A stretch of DNA of 64,000 nt from Cyanoderma ruficeps (GCA_008694505.1 VZDJ01000049.1:4493932-4557931), one strand, 5' to 3'. Shown: positions 26,230 to 41,150, numbered from the stretch's first letter. Numbers and translations: made by a program. Notes: generated by a model not told the origin, from the letters alone.

Positions 26230-29200
26230 TCTTCTCACGGTCAATACACACAAATAGAGCCTCTTGCTTAGGTCCTGGTCATCTGTCACACATCTGAGAA
26301 CACCAGCAGCAGGAGACTCACATCACACAAGGGGCAGGACCATATCCTTCTGCTGTTCAGATTCAAACCCTACGGAAATGAAAGCTGTAAACTGGCAGAT
26401 AAAACCCTGGGGCTTTGGAATGGGCTTTCAAAGATTGGTAGTGGCTGGGAGAACACTGTGGGAGATCCCTCATTTACAGCACACAGAGAGGTGAAAAGGT
26501 CTTTGGCCACAGGTAAACTACAAGGGAAGTTACACTTCTGCTGCCTTTTATGTCTCCCCATTTAAACTGCATAATTGTTTTAAACAACCTCTCAGTTGCA
26601 AGTTGGGTTCAAACTTTGGTCACTATGCTTAGATAGTAAATCAAATGCCTCAACCATGTTACTCTCAGCATGTGTTTTCGCATAATTATTTCTTTGGTAA
26701 AGACAACACTACCACAGAGAGCCCTTCTGGCCGTAATACAAACACCACTTGCCTCTTTTTTCCAAAGAGGTGGTTCCTCTTTGACAGTTTTCAATGCAGG
26801 ATCGCCTCAAACCAGAAGAAAAGCTTTAAAAGCAATGACCCTGGTATGTACTGCAAGCATCCCTCGTTTAATGGCCCTGTGTTATGGGAGCAGCACTAAT
26901 TCACTTCACTAAATCACTTCCCAGCATTTAGACAAAGTTTAGGGTAGAACTGTATTTATAATTCTTCTGTTAACAAAAACATAGCCGAGACTCCTGGGAT
27001 ACTGCTCCAAAACATAATTTATAATTATGCAATAATTTATGCTCCCCCCCAACAGCCTGCCTTCCAACATTTGCTTATGAGAAATTCTATAGGATGTTTT
27101 AGATGTTACTGATTTGAACTTACAAGAACAGCACTCAAAAAGGAGCCCAACCAGAAGCCATGGGGAGAAACACCTGCCAAATGTCTTTCATCATCTCACA
27201 GTGCCCCTATCAACATTTCTCAGATCTGCCCAGAAGAAAATTCATCAGACAAGTTATCGGTCTGCTGAGGAGAAAATCTTTATTTTAGGCTAGTTTTACA
27301 TATATTCTAGGCTATGTCCTTGCATTTCTTCACAACATCCACTAACAAGGCACCGAAGGTAGTAAATCTTGAGTTTCAAGACCTTGCTTTGTTGTCTTTT
27401 TAATATCTGCACTTGTTAAAAAAAAAGAAGAAAAAAACACAAAAACCAAAACAAAACCCCACAAGTAGAAGAGCTACTATCAGAGAAGATAAAGAAAAGT
27501 GATTAACCACTGAAAAAACATTGTCCTTGTTGAGAAACATGCTTGAGGCAAAATAAGCAAATATTCAGAGGCTTGCTGGGCAATGGGTGGAAGTTTCCAA
27601 AGCCAGAACCAAGAGGGCTGCAATGTTATTAAAATGCTCGATTTCTAGGGTGTCAGTGCTAGAGAAGATCATGCAGTGCAGAAAAGGCACCAATTCAGCT
27701 GCAAGTTTCTGAACTCATGGTTAGCAGAGCTACTGCTGAACGTAAAACGAAGCCGCATGAGCAGGACCTGAAGATTTGTACCACAGCCAGAAAGGGGAGA
27801 AAGGAGGGAGAGAAGCAGCAGGGATCACATTTCAGCCCTTAAGCATCTCATCTCTTTGACCCTCCGCGTCTGATTCCAAGCTCAAATACAGTTCTGACGT
27901 CCAAGTTGTCACCCTATCTCCAATTAATCAAAGGAGAGTTCTGTTTAAGTAGTCCCTTCTCAGGAATCCCATGGCCTGGTTTGGAATTTGATCTCTGTCA
28001 TAGCTGTCAACAGATCTACTTCTTGCTTCTCCCTTGCTTTTGTTTTTATCTAAGACAGCTCGGTAAGCCTGAAAGGAAACATGCACGGGCTGAGCAAGGG
28101 GATACTGGGGCTTTTTGAAGAATGAAGCATCACTTTTCCTACAGCGAGCAGGGACTGGCTCAGCAGTGCTGAGGACAGAACTGCTAAAGATACATTAAAC
28201 CCTCTGAAGTTACCATTCAAGATGGTGCATTATTCTTGAAAATTGAGGGAACATGAAGCTTAATTAAACCTGACAGTCAAATAGCTACCAGGACCTGTTT
28301 CATGAAGCTTAGTGTTTTCTGATTTGGGATTTTTTAAATTGTTTGCCAATCCATTAACAAACCTTCCCGCAGTGCCCCCATGAGCATAAAGAATCTGGTC
28401 TTTAAACAAACTGCCTGGAGAGACCAGTTTGATAAGCAGTGAAGAAATAATTATGCCATTCAGAAATCAATTTATTCTCAGGCAGAAATGTATTGCAGCA
28501 ATTATCTTAAATACGGGGTGAAGTCCATGCACAATCACTGAGCCAGACTTTAACGTAACCTTTTTACAGTGAAGTATGAGAGAGATGACAGCATTATCAT
28601 CTCTGCCTAAGAGATTAACAGTGAGACTGACATATCTTTTTCACTGACTTTTGATCAAAACATGTCTAACTGTGTAGAGGGAGGTCTCAGCTCCCTGATA
28701 GCTATAGCTTGGAAAAAACATCTTTAGGAAATCAATGCCCAGCCTTTTCAACACACACCTAACCTTTGTCCTGTCATTCACTGCCTCACATCTTAGATAA
28801 ACACCATTTCTTTCCTCAGAGGATACGCCCATCACAGGCCAACTGCTAAAACAAAACCTTCACAGCCTGAAGTTATGAGGATTACTTGAATTTTTTTTCT
28901 GCACCAGAAAAGCAGGAACTCCCCCAGTTTTTCCCAAATAATCTTCCACCCAAAATATCTCAGGGTGATTCTAAATATATACACTGTGCTAAGCACCACA
29001 GCACTATATGGTCTAATCCTGCAAAATGCTGAGGGCTTCCTGTAAGGGCTGAGCACCCTCAACTCCTACCCATTCACAAGGGAATATGAGAAGCATAAAT
29101 TTTGCAATTTAAACTGAGAACCGAGAGCTAAAAATTAACCATACAGTAAATAAAATAATTTTATAAAAGGTCTGCAGGTTGATCACATGCTTAATCAAAA

Positions 29201-32200
29201 TATGCAGCTGCACAAATCCAGCGGGTGTAGAAGAGTGATGGGACTGGGTGGCAATTTTGGGGGGATAGAACTGTTGTTTACAGTACAGAGTAGCAGGCTT
29301 AAAACAAACCATGAAATCCTCAGGCTCTCAGCCCCTGACAACATGTGAGAGAAACCCAGCCTGAGCTGCAAATGTTCAGCTCAGTACCAGTAACTCCCCA
29401 TTTGAGGTGTCTGGTTATTTTTATTTGCCTATTGAGTCAGAATCCTCACAACAGGACAAAATAAGATAGAAAAAGGATAAAAAAGAAGGCAGCACTGATC
29501 CTAGAAATAATGTATTCGGGCCTGGTTATGGCCAACTACTGAAATTAATGAGATAAGATTCACCTCTCTGTTCCAAGCTCATCTTAGTCCCAGTATGAAT
29601 CTGGAGAGGAGCCCTCCTAATTAAAGGCCTGAACAACATCAGAGCTCCAGTTGAGAGAAAAAGCAAAATGCAATGGAGCTGCAGTTCATTCTAGCAAAGA
29701 CTAAATAGGAGGTGTGGTTGATTTTTTTCTTCTTTTTTTGTTTTTAAGTCTGTGAAAAAAGAGATGGCTGTGAACAAGGTTACTGGTAATCTTTCAGTTT
29801 GAATCCACTTCCTGAATCTTTTGACTAATAAACCTTTCACCTTGCACTTCTCCCACAAGAGTTCACAAAGCAGAAAGCCAAGACCTGCAAAATGAGTTAT
29901 ATGGAAGGACTAACCCCACCTCCCCTCTCCTGACATCTGTCACTTGCAAGCACACACTCATCCAAACATACATCCAGCGGGAAGCCAGTCTGCTTTTCTT
30001 AGCTGTCCACAGAGGAGAACATAATCCCACACTTTCACACAGATTTTAACTGTATTAGAATATTTCTGTTCTCTCTCCCAATGCTATTTATTTGCAATAT
30101 TTTCACTCCCCTATTTGATTTCCCCCACGGAAATACTTTCTGTTTTGTAAAAGAAAAAGGAAAGAATTGACAGAAGAATTTCTGATCAGTTCATACCTGA
30201 GGAAAAGTTCAATAGCTTCTCCAACTTTACTTTGCTCTACTGTTTCTTTCCAGTGATGGCTTTGCTTTTGTTTTTCTGTTATTTGATGGCGATTAAGCAT
30301 GGAGATAATCCTTTCATTTTACAGATGGCAAATCCAAGATATCAAAAAAGTTATTTTATGTTAATTTTATAGCCAGGAACTATTTGGATCTTGTGGATGC
30401 TCTCCCTCCCATTTTCTTCATTCACCTTGCAGAATGTTAATGCACATGTAGTCTCATTCTTTTCATCTCAATGCATATTGCACAGGGAGGGAAACCAAAA
30501 AAAACGCAACTTCTACTGTATTTGTCATGGTGAAACTGTGAACCCTCAGAATAGCTGCCTGAATACATCCAGAAAGCAGCCTCTCCCTGCTCCTGATGTC
30601 TCAAAGGATATCTGTTACAACCCCCTGGGAAATAGAGAGTTAAATTTCTGTTAAAACAAGGCATTCCCCTCCACAAAGCTGATTCATGTGCTGAAAACCC
30701 AAAGCCAAGACACTGAGAATGGGAAGTAGAATTACAGAACGTGCGTCAATGATTCTGGGTTCCCCTTTTCTCTTGTTGCTGAATTACTGTAGCTTGCACG
30801 TTCTCAGGACACAAACTTGAGTAACAGCAAGAAAGCCATTCTCTAAATCCACTGAGCTGAAGAACTGCCATCATTTTTTGGTGGAATTTCCCTAATCAGT
30901 TGGTTCAATGAAAAGAAAAACTGTGGCCAGTGAGGAACAAGACACTCTGCAGCATTTTAATAAGTTAAGCCATTATGACTTGCTCAGCAGAAACGTCAAG
31001 AGGTTTTGTTTGCTTAAAAGGAAACAGTTAAAGTAGCTGTTACAGTATTTGCAGTGACTCTTTCCCCAGACTCAGGGCTATTAATGACTGTAATTCTGAC
31101 TGGAGTGTGATTTAGCAACAGTCACGTTGACCCTGTACAGCGTATCATGGGACCATGCAGCTCCAACACGCTCAGCAAATATTAACCTGGTTATTCCCGA
31201 GGACACGATTTTTATTTCTGTTTTTCAGGTGAGGAAACGGAGACTGCAAGAGCATCAAAAGACAGAAAGAGAGAACTAGCTCTGGGAAATAGTGCTCTCG
31301 CTGATGAAGCATTTGTTCAGTAATAGAAATGTCACATTTTGATTGCAGGACAGCAATTTGCTTAAATCAGCCGTGGTATTTCAGTGGGACTCTCATTATG
31401 CATGGCTTGTGCAAACCAATACTAAAGGTCAGTGTACTTAACAGCTACATAAAGTTAACATTGTTTATTGAATGCTACTGGCCTAATACAGTAAAAAAAC
31501 CAACACTTATAAAGACACAAGGATTTGTTCAGGATGACCACAAGTAGAGAAATAGCCTGTTCAGGGTGAAAGAGAATTAATGCCCTCAATTCTTTAAATA
31601 ATATATTGCCAATGAATGTCTGCAATTCTGGTCAGAGCCGGTTCATCATGTGCAGTAAAACCCTTCGTGAAGAAAAAATGCCTTCATTTTCAGAAGGTTC
31701 CAGTCACAGTGTTTTTACTCCTCTGCTGCTGTTTGTGAAAACCCACAGAAACAGAAAAAAAATCTGGCCCAGTGAAACAGAGAAAACATCACACCTGACA
31801 TCACATTCATCCTGTGAGTTAAAGGAACTTTTCCAATCAGAATTACTCTCTTTGTTTTCATTCTCAGCAGAGGTCCTTCCTAACCGGGTAATCTTAGGTA
31901 AATCTGCAACACTTGCTTTCTTAGCTTTCCTTTGATATTGGGAAGGTGCTCTAATAATTTCTTCATAGCTGTAACTAGGGGGTTTCCAAGCCATTCCCCC
32001 ACAGAAATGGAGACTCTTTAGGAAACTGCCAACAGCAATGCTAATGAAATGGAAGAGACACTTGTCTGGTACCATATGGAAATTAATAACATATTCGTCA
32101 GACAAGCTGAGAACCTGCTTTCTCTGACCTTCAAAGATAGACAGACTACAAACAAGCAGCAATAAGAAAGTAGTAAAATGTAGGATCTGACAAGTGAGGT

Positions 32201-35200
32201 ATTTTAGCAGCACTGGAGATAGAGGTGCTCACTGATGCTGACCTATTTTCCTGGCCTTTATTATCCATTCATACATGTGACTGGCAAAACAGATTAATAA
32301 TGACACGTAAGACACAGACAGAGGATCAGAAAACATCTTCACCCATGACTTAAGAAATATCCTTTCATTAGAAATTTCTCGGTGAATGAAACTGAAAAGA
32401 GAAAAGGCTGAATGAGGCACTAGAGTTGAACATTAAACCTTATTTTCCAGTAGCACATAGTTAAATGCTTTATTCCATGTTTGTACAAGGATCTGAAGAT
32501 ATAAACCTGTCACCAACCATTAGAAACATTATTTCTCAAAAAAATCTTAATGATGTAGGGGGTGTAAAATTTCTTTAGCACTTCCAGGAGGGAATATGTC
32601 TTTAAGAACAGTTCATCAGTTACGTTTCTTTTTAAATCTTTGTATAACTTGAACACAATTTGAGCTGAAAAACTTTAAATCACCAAAAGTGTCTGTAATA
32701 ACAACTGGCTTGCTATTTTAAGAGAAGGTTGTATCAGGGTTAGAAATGTCTGTATTCAAAACAACCTTTTTATTTTTTTCAATATTCATTCAGCTCCTTT
32801 GTTTAACTTGAACTTCTGAAGTTCTTCTTCCTCTGACAGAGACTTTGGATTTGGTTTTGGATAACAATACATGGCTCCACTTCCCCACCAAAGATACACA
32901 GATAATACTGACCAATTAAAAAGTGGATCATGAGAAACCACATCATGATTTATCAGCTTTACTGGGATAACAGTTCACAACAAGTAACTCAAGAATTGGC
33001 AGAACTGTACCAGTCTTAATGAGTGCTAGTAAACACCCCTTTGTATGACCCCATACCAATAAACAATTTGCCGTTTGACATGTAATATATACAAAACTTC
33101 TAAAATACTTCAGAAATATTCTTCCTTGTAAATTACACTTCCCAGCAGAAAAACAAAGCACTCTCCAATAATAATAACTGTTAGAAATCATGCTCCTCAG
33201 TGTATACATTGCTTACACATGAAGTACAAGTCTTCTTCAGAACTAAAGTCTTAAGATTTAATCCAAAGGCCACTGCAGCCAACCCAAACATCCCCTACTT
33301 TAATTAGACTTTGCATCCAGCTCCTACTGCAGTTGTGCGTGGCTGGAGCTCAGGAGCAACTCATAAGGATCCTGTAAGCATTTACCATCACAGACAGCTC
33401 TGTCATGATGAAATGAGTGTTTGCCAAATCACTTCCTAGTGCATGTCTACCTGCCCTGATTGCTTTTTGGCTGCCACCCTGCCCATTGCAGAGCGTTCCA
33501 CTCCCAGCAGGATTTCAGGGTATGCGGTATTTTGCAGTATCAAGATCTACAAGTCCTGGCTGTTGATTCCCCAGGATCTTAAATTCATTTTTAATGCGCT
33601 TGACACCTACAGTTTCATTTCCATTTGGGACCGCCAGAAAGCAAAGTCTGAAATGAGCAACATCCCCAGCATGCTGATTTTCTAAACACATACCCCAAAT
33701 AAAAACAAACAAGATGCAAACATTAAAATTCAAATAAACTAATAAAACTATTTTCTCATAATCTTAGGAGCATTTTGTCTGCAGGATAAATTAATCACCT
33801 TAATATTTTCAGCTTACATTTTTATAATTCAAAACACGTTGCTTTTGTTTGGCAAGCTTTACACATCCAATTCAGTACACCATCAGTCACATCCAGGCTG
33901 GAGCTTCCTAGCGGGTGGCTGTTCTTACATGCACTACTCAAATTTCCTTCCATTGACCTGAACATCACACAAAATGATACTAAAGCCATTTTACAAATGT
34001 GAAATCGTAAGGAGAACCATCCAAAATTCACGGGGTTCTTTTTGTATCAACTCCAAGACGTTCAAATGGTTGTAGCAGAGCTTTTTAAACATCCAAGCAA
34101 GGATTTTACAAGAAAACTGGCTGTATTAAGTACAGCTAAAATGCACTAATTTGAGAAAACGGCTACTAGCACATAGTGGAGACTTTCTGTTTGCACATTA
34201 GCAGTCACCGCTAAAGTCTCAACGGAGCAAATTAGATTAACGTGCATTAGTTTGGCAGTTTAGAACAAACATCTACAGTTTCTCAAAAAACAAATCAGAC
34301 CAAGAAAAAAAAAAATTACCTTCCAGTTTTTCTTTTGCACTCCCAACCTAAAGCAGAGCTCTTGCTATGCTGCTGGTGACCCCCAGCCCGTGGCAGCAGC
34401 TCTGCAGGCAGGGGAGGCTAACAGGGTATCGGTGTCACAGTTTACTATCACCGAGATGACTACACGTGTAAGAAGCACATTCTTCCCATCACTGCACTTA
34501 CTCCATAAGGAAACCAGAAAGGGCACCAGGCCAAAGTCTGGTAGTTAAGCAGACACACTATCAGGTTTCCCACATTCAAAAATCTTGCTGCCAGGGAAGC
34601 ATGAAAACTGCTTCCTCCAGGCTGGGTGGCAGACAGAAAATTAAGTGAAACCTAGGCAAGACCAATACTCCGCTGATCTGCATAGGGCTTTTAAGATTTT
34701 TATCTAGCTGAAGTCCAGTTCTCAAAACACAGGAGTTTCCTCTTATCACCCAACAGCTCTTTCATTTTCAGCTTCAGTTCCTTTATCATAATTCCCTGAC
34801 AGAGTTTTATCTCAAATCATCCCTTTGTGAAAGCTGTAAGATCTCCTGAGCAGTTTTTATCTATCTGCAAACACACACATGAAGGTTGTGCCCACTGCAG
34901 CTTTTCTCCCAGCATCTTGGCTAAACTGTTTCCAGTGACAAGCTCTGAGTAGCACTGATAGAAAGAAAACCTCCCACAGCCTAACACATACCTCCTGCTC
35001 TGGCAAATTCACTCCCAGTTCCTCTAGGGCAGAAAACAACTTTAGGTTCTTCCTGGCATGACAAAGAAGGAAACCTAGTTTGTCATATCCAGGTGATTTC
35101 TGATGTGGGGTTTATGGTGGAGATCTCGATGTTTAAGGGTGAGGGTGTAACAATTCAGCAGCAGAAAACCAGAGTGAGTCAGAAACTGGTTTCCTGATCC

Positions 35201-37295
35201 CGTGCCAGTGTGCTCAGCAGGGCAGCCCTGATGGAAAGGTCACTCTATAAAACAACCAGGTCCAGCCCTTGTGCAAAGAGCCAACAGACAGAGCTGGGAG
35301 ACTCTGCCACGGAGTTCAGACAAGGTCTACACTTGGGGGAAACATCCCTGCCCAGTGCACAAGCCAGGGAAGCTTAGGGTGACTGCTCAGTCCTCGCCTG
35401 ATGTCCCACACAGAGAGCAAAACAGCCCTGAACATCCACGAGGGGAGCACCAAGCACAGCCTCTCACAGGAAGCATCAGCCATCTGTATAGCAAACTCTG
35501 TTAAGAAATGAAAGAATTACAAGACAAGGGCTGGAATCTTTATTTAATGGCACTTCTCTGCAAAAGAACTCATTTACTTGATGCCCCTGGTATTCACTGC
35601 TGCATAACAACTTGGTAATCACATGTCCCACTGCTACCAGAGCATATGAATGTGCTGGTAAACAACTAGCTCAAGTGAGAGAATTCAGTATGAAAATTGA
35701 AGGTATTTTTATGCATATGGCTGTTTGGGCTACTTCTGAAAGCTTTGTGCTCTCTGGCCACAATGCAGGATCCATTAGTTATCCATTTCATGTTTACATA
35801 GAATCCAGACAGAAGGACACACACTGGCTATAAGACCAGAGGGAAATAAAACTGATTAATGAAAATAAAGCAATCCTACCAGTCTTGATAACAGGCAATA
35901 TGCTACTCCCTAGTTTAAAAAGGAGCTTTATTTTACTCTACAGAAAAGTACTCCCTGAGTGGCCAAACATGTATATACAAGTGCAGTGGGGATCCCAAAA
36001 ACCTGAACTAAGGCCAACACAGAGCATGCCGGAAACTCTCATTCCCCTCTGTAAGGCAGCACTGCCTGAAATGCCTCCAGACTCCTGCATCCTACCTGCT
36101 TTTATCACTGCCCATACCAAGGACGATCAACGACACCAAAACACCCAGACCACACACATTTTGAAAGCCCAGTGCAAAGCCTGATAAGCCAAAGGAAAGT
36201 GTCATATCAATTTCAGTGGGAGATGGGTCTTAAAAACGGTTGGACAAAAAAAATTCAGCCAGCAGGCATCAAACCCTGCAAAGAGTTTGTGTCACATACT
36301 GTTGAGTCTCCTTGGGTCCAGCAAATCAACTGTTGTTAAAAATAACACCACCTAGATAATAATTTTTCCCCCACCTAAGCTGTAGTGCCATCAGAATATT
36401 AAATGACAAGAGGTGGGCTGCCCGTTCAGTCACAGCCTGTTTGCATGGCAGTCCAGCTTCAATGGAGTGCTTCAAGACAAAGGAGACCAGTGCTTGCATA
36501 AGGAAAGACAAAATACAGTCCTTTATCCCGAAATTCAATCCTGATGCTATTTTTGGGGCTACCAGGTTTGTCCTATCAATAATTTCTCCAAGACATCAAG
36601 GCAGAAGAGCACCATGGAATATTTCCTTTGGCTGCTACTAATTGTTGACACAACGTACGCCTCCAAATAAATCCTGCCCCAGTGTGGTCGTGCATCCTGA
36701 CCCAACAAAAGGAACCCCAGGGAAGAATCAAAGTGCTGGAGAACATCACAGGTCCTAAGGAAAGCAGTTGCTTCAGCTGCACGGATGTCACACAAGCCTC
36801 TGTTTAAATACTGCAAAGTGGTAATCTCCTGCTTTTGCTACTTTGAAACTGAGGAGGCAAAGGAAAATATTTGAATGCGCAGTCCTGAGGTCAGAGCCGA
36901 AGTTTGATTTGGGTTGGTTTGGATTAAGGAGAAACGTCCAAGAACAACTCACTGATTTACTTTATTTCAGGACTTGGCACACAGCTTGGACCAAGTTCAA
37001 AACCCAATGACACTGTGCCAGAAAACGTTACAGAAAGAGCAGAGATAGGAGACATCTGGACTGTGTTAGAAACTTAGAGCCATAAAGTCCTTTAAAAATA
37101 TTCACTGCTCATGTCGGGACTTCTCTTGTTTTTGTTTCAAACAATCCAAATGTTAAAACTGTGTTTCAAATTAAAAGTGAAAAAAAAAAAATACAACACC
37201 AACAAAAACCCAAAGCCTCCCCTCCCCCAAGAGGAGCAACCTAAGCCAACTAGAAAAGTAAAAACAAGATTATTTTAATGACCTCAGAAGAAAAA
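26230..37295. other. Intronic DNA, mostly featureless
   Basis: Holds an A-rich tract at 27418-27460 and an A run followed by A/C-rich sequence at about 37180-37215. No exon, RNA gene or classifiable transposon was seen. Open frames of up to about 170 codons (for example 31704-32213, minus) show no known domain. Confidence 0.5.
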
Positions 37296-37300
37296 TGAAC

Positions 37301-37388
37301 ACTCCTACAGTGAAAGCAGTAATTCCCAATAGCAGTGCATCAATGCTCCTACAGTGAAAGTGATAATTTTCAATATTATTGCATCACT
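37301..37388 (+). repeat. 44-base tandem duplication, two diverged copies
   Basis: CTCCTACAGTGAAAG occurs at 37302 and again at 37346, and the sequence after each copy stays alignable through TGCATCA. Copy divergence is roughly one fifth of positions, so this is an older duplication. Confidence 0.8.
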
Positions 37389-37389
37389 G

Positions 37390-38600
37390 CAAACTTCTCA
37401 GGCAAGTAGGACAGCAAATGTGTCCTATAAAAACACAGTCTCTCTGATCATTTAATATTTCTGCTTTGACAGTGTTTTAGCCTATCCAAGGCACACTGGA
37501 AACAGTGGCATTACCCAAAAATCTTCTTGTGGTCTGGGTTCTAGGATGTAACTGGAAAAAATATTTTTAAATGGTCATTTAATTGTTTCCATCTTAATTC
37601 TACGCATTTGGCAGCAGTCACGCTGATCACTTCATAGTTCCTTAAATGCAACGTAATCAGTTGTGCACTCCCTTTCCAGAAAGGCTCTTACAAAAATGAA
37701 TGGAAGGAGATGAATTTGGGAAAAGAAACAGCTATTTTCAACGTTTGGTAGCAGGAGAAATACAGAACAAATCATTCACAGAGCTCTATCAGAAAGCCAA
37801 GAGGTTTTATAAATGAATTTGCCTCAAAAATTCCAATTGGTGCTGCCTAATTGACTGAGCCTTGAAATAAATCTGTGGGGAGCAGCAGGGCTCCCCAGCC
37901 CTTTGCCTGGTGGGCTGTGAGTCAGTGGCAGAGCTGGAGGAGCACAGGAGCCCCCAGGACACTGCAGCCCTGGCCTCAGGTAAATCAACCATTTTGCTTT
38001 TATTCCACACTTTCCTCACCTGCAGCTTTCCCAAGTGGAGCTGCCTGACAGCAAGTGCCAGTCAAGTGCTGGGGTCCACAGCACAGGACATGCACAAGAC
38101 TGCACCTCCACTCACTGCAGATTCCCTTTCTTCTCTCCTCCCTCTCTGAGGATGGCTTGACAGACCAAGGTCTTTAAAAGACCTTTTAAGATCCCAAAAA
38201 ACACGTGCCAGGCTAGCAGAAAAGGAACTTCTCTGCACAGAAACTGCACTTCCCAAAGATTGTAGAATGTGAAGAATCCATTTTAGCTTAAAAAAATAAT
38301 TTTCCTTAAAAGGCAATGCAATTCTAGCCTAACCTGTCTTCCAACACAAGTTCAAGCAGGACAGTTACGAGCAAATAACAAGCAAAACCAGAGTACCAAG
38401 AGAAGAGTGTGCACAGCTAAATTCAAGACTGTGACCAAGCTGAGGCTCAAATATACTCAAGCAGGTTTGAGTGGCATGTCTTTAAATTATTCTCCAACAG
38501 GAAAAACCTCTGGTAAGGGTGGATTTCATCTATCACGAACACCTACCACCAACAGCCACAATGTGATAGCTGTGCTCCTCACTTGTGCCAGGCTGGTTAA
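37390..38600. other. Intronic DNA with a CpG-poor GC-rich stretch
   Basis: The part near 37870-37985 is GC-rich but CpG-poor and contains an AP-1 consensus TGAGTCA at 37918-37924. No exon was recognised. Confidence 0.45.
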
Positions 38601-41150
38601 GAAATAAGTACCTTATATATCCACTGATAACTGAGTTTTCCTTCATCTATGCCTTTGGGAACATTTCAGTACTTTGCCTGGCAGTGTATCACTGCTCTGA
38701 ATTGTGTGTGGAAAAATGTTTGAAGCAAATTAAACAAGATGACTTGTGAGTAAAAGATCAAGTCAAAACACTGTAGAGATGAAAATCACTGAGCTGATGA
38801 GTGCAGTCTGTCTGTGACTGGGAAACTTTTAATGATGCCAGGAGAAAAGATTGACCATAGTAGACAAAGTTGCACTTGAGGTTTCTGTGACCAAAAAAAA
38901 ATCAGTCTGTTTATTCCTGTGATTTATTATTTCTGTGATCACATGGCTCAAGGTGTTGCAAGCACATGGGGTCTTAGTGGAAGCCACAAAAGGTTGCCTA
39001 TCTCGACAAAGTCCAGAATCAGCTTTACTTTTCTGAATCTGAGAAAAGTAAGGTGGAGAAAAGGAAAGGAAAAAAAAAATAAATTTTTTTTTGGCACTGT
39101 ATTTGTGACTTGGCGTGTCTAAATCCTGGGAGTCCATTCCATTGTTTTTACTCATAGCATCTTTCTCTCTTGTTGGGAATCACTAAGAGTGATTTGGCAT
39201 CTGTACCATACTAGTAAAACAATCCTAACTACTTACAATTAATGAATTGTGTAAGCTGCCAGTGAGTGATTTGAGGGGATGGAATAACAACCATAAGAAC
39301 AATATGAATTCTGCATTGGCTGGCAGCATATGTCAGAGAAAGTGCTGCTTTATTTTTCTGACACTGAATTGGTTTAGTGTGGGAACTTTTAAATAAGTAG
39401 TGCTTTAAGAAAGTTTATCAGTTGCTTGAGCTGAAGCCTATGTCTAGGATGGCTTAATGTTAAAGCAAAAAGTCATATTGAGATCCAGCAAGGGAAAAGA
39501 GCATATTTTCAAATGGTGAAGCTTGTCCTTCTAGGAGAGAAAATGGTATTTCTAATTTTTATTATCAAGAGTTAACCCACACCAAGATATTTAAACAAAA
39601 CAAGCTGGTTCAGTTGAGAACTGATAGGACAGTACTTCCTTTGCTTTGATTCTTTTATTCCTTGAGCATTCCTCCTCACATGGAAATCTTACAAAACACT
39701 TCTGTTTCCCTATGGAAAGAGGGCCAGTTTAGGGAGGGTTGATGTTCTGGGCAGTATATCCAAGATAACTATAGATGCTAGAGGAAAAGGGAAAAGAAAG
39801 AAAGCAGCCTCAGGAACAATAGGATTTAAAAAGCTGTTTAATTTGTGCCAAGCCGGATTTTTTTTTTTTTTTGGTTGTCATAGAAATGTGCCAGCCCGTG
39901 TCTCTCACAGATGAGCTCACTAAATGAATGGCTGTGCAGGATGAGTCTGGTTTCAATGAAGATGTTTATACTTGAAGAACACAGATGGACTTAAACCACA
40001 GCCCAGAATCTAAGCACCCCTGAGCTCCTGGGGGAGGGGAGTGATAGGAAATGAAATCTGGATTTTATAGCTCAGGCCTGCATCCGTCCTCCTTGATTTG
40101 GCTTTATGAGTTATTATGGGGAAGAAGGAGAGGAATATTATCTGCAGTAAAAAGGGTTTGTTTGTTGTTGCATGATGGGGGAAGATGGTTTTGTATTTGG
40201 CCCAACTCCATTGGGTTGGGAGGACTTTTCTGCCTTGATGTCTTGCATGGCCATCACAGCTGAGGTTAACTGGTAGCAGAGATGTTACTCTAAAGTACAG
40301 TCTTTAGCAGGTATTTCTTTCTGTTGCTTCCTTACTCCTGTACTTTCTGTACTCCTGTACTCTTACTCTTTGTCTTTTGAAATAAAATATTCTGAATGAG
40401 AGCTGAAAATTCTGTCTCCTGCACTGCAAGTGAAATGTTGTAAGGCAGGTTTGGTGGAAGTTTAGAAGTTGGTGTAAATGACTAGAAATGATAGAAGCAG
40501 CATCAGACCCCTGAAATACCAAAGAATTTCCAGATGACACGACTAATAATCTTCAGCGAGGTGTGTCATTGAGCACTGAACCAATGTAGTGCAGTCAACA
40601 GTGTGTGCTGTGTTGAATGGGGCAGCGCTCAGTGTGGGCAAAAACGTCCTTGCAGGATTTAGTCTCTGGATTGTTTGCTTTGCTTAATGAGCATAATTCT
40701 GTGAATTCTTCTTGCTTCCAAGAAGCCCATTAATTCTTGACTTTCGTCTACATTTGGCACTGTCAGAAGCTCTCAAAGGAGCTTAGGTGTAAAATGACAA
40801 TAGCTACAGTATCTCCAGGGTTTTCAGGTATCCGAATGATTTGTTTATCTGCCTGTCTTGCCTTCCTTGGTTTTCTATTCCTGGAGCTGGGCTTCTGGAA
40901 ATGATGCATGTTGCTGAATGCAGAATAGTCCTTGCTGTGCCAAAGCATGTACTTGGAAGAATGGGATACTATGTCCTCTTAATTGGTATAAATAATCAAG
41001 AGTATGGAATAAATGAAGTACTGGCTGACTTTTTTTAAAAAAATTTTGAAGTGTATTCCCGACAAGTGGCAGGTGGTATGTTTGGTAGGAGCTCAAGTCA
41101 TGCAACTGAAACCACTGTGACCTCCTGGTGGAATTAGCTGGTAGAAAGAC
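38600..41150. other. Block with reversed base skew, possible inversion or plus-sense insertion
   Basis: Most of the intron is A/C-rich on the + strand, but this block is G/T-rich. A hand count of six 60-base lines inside it gave 98 G, 51 C, 98 A and 114 T. Four sampled lines elsewhere in the intron gave 37 G, 65 C, 86 A and 52 T. Borders are approximate. It has a 15-base T run at 39858-39872. No protein or repeat family was recognised inside. Confidence 0.55.
39858..39872 (+). repeat. Poly-T run (15)
   Basis: Fifteen consecutive T within the reversed-skew block. It could be the poly-A tail of a minus-strand retroposed sequence, but no source gene was recognised beside it. Confidence 0.8.
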
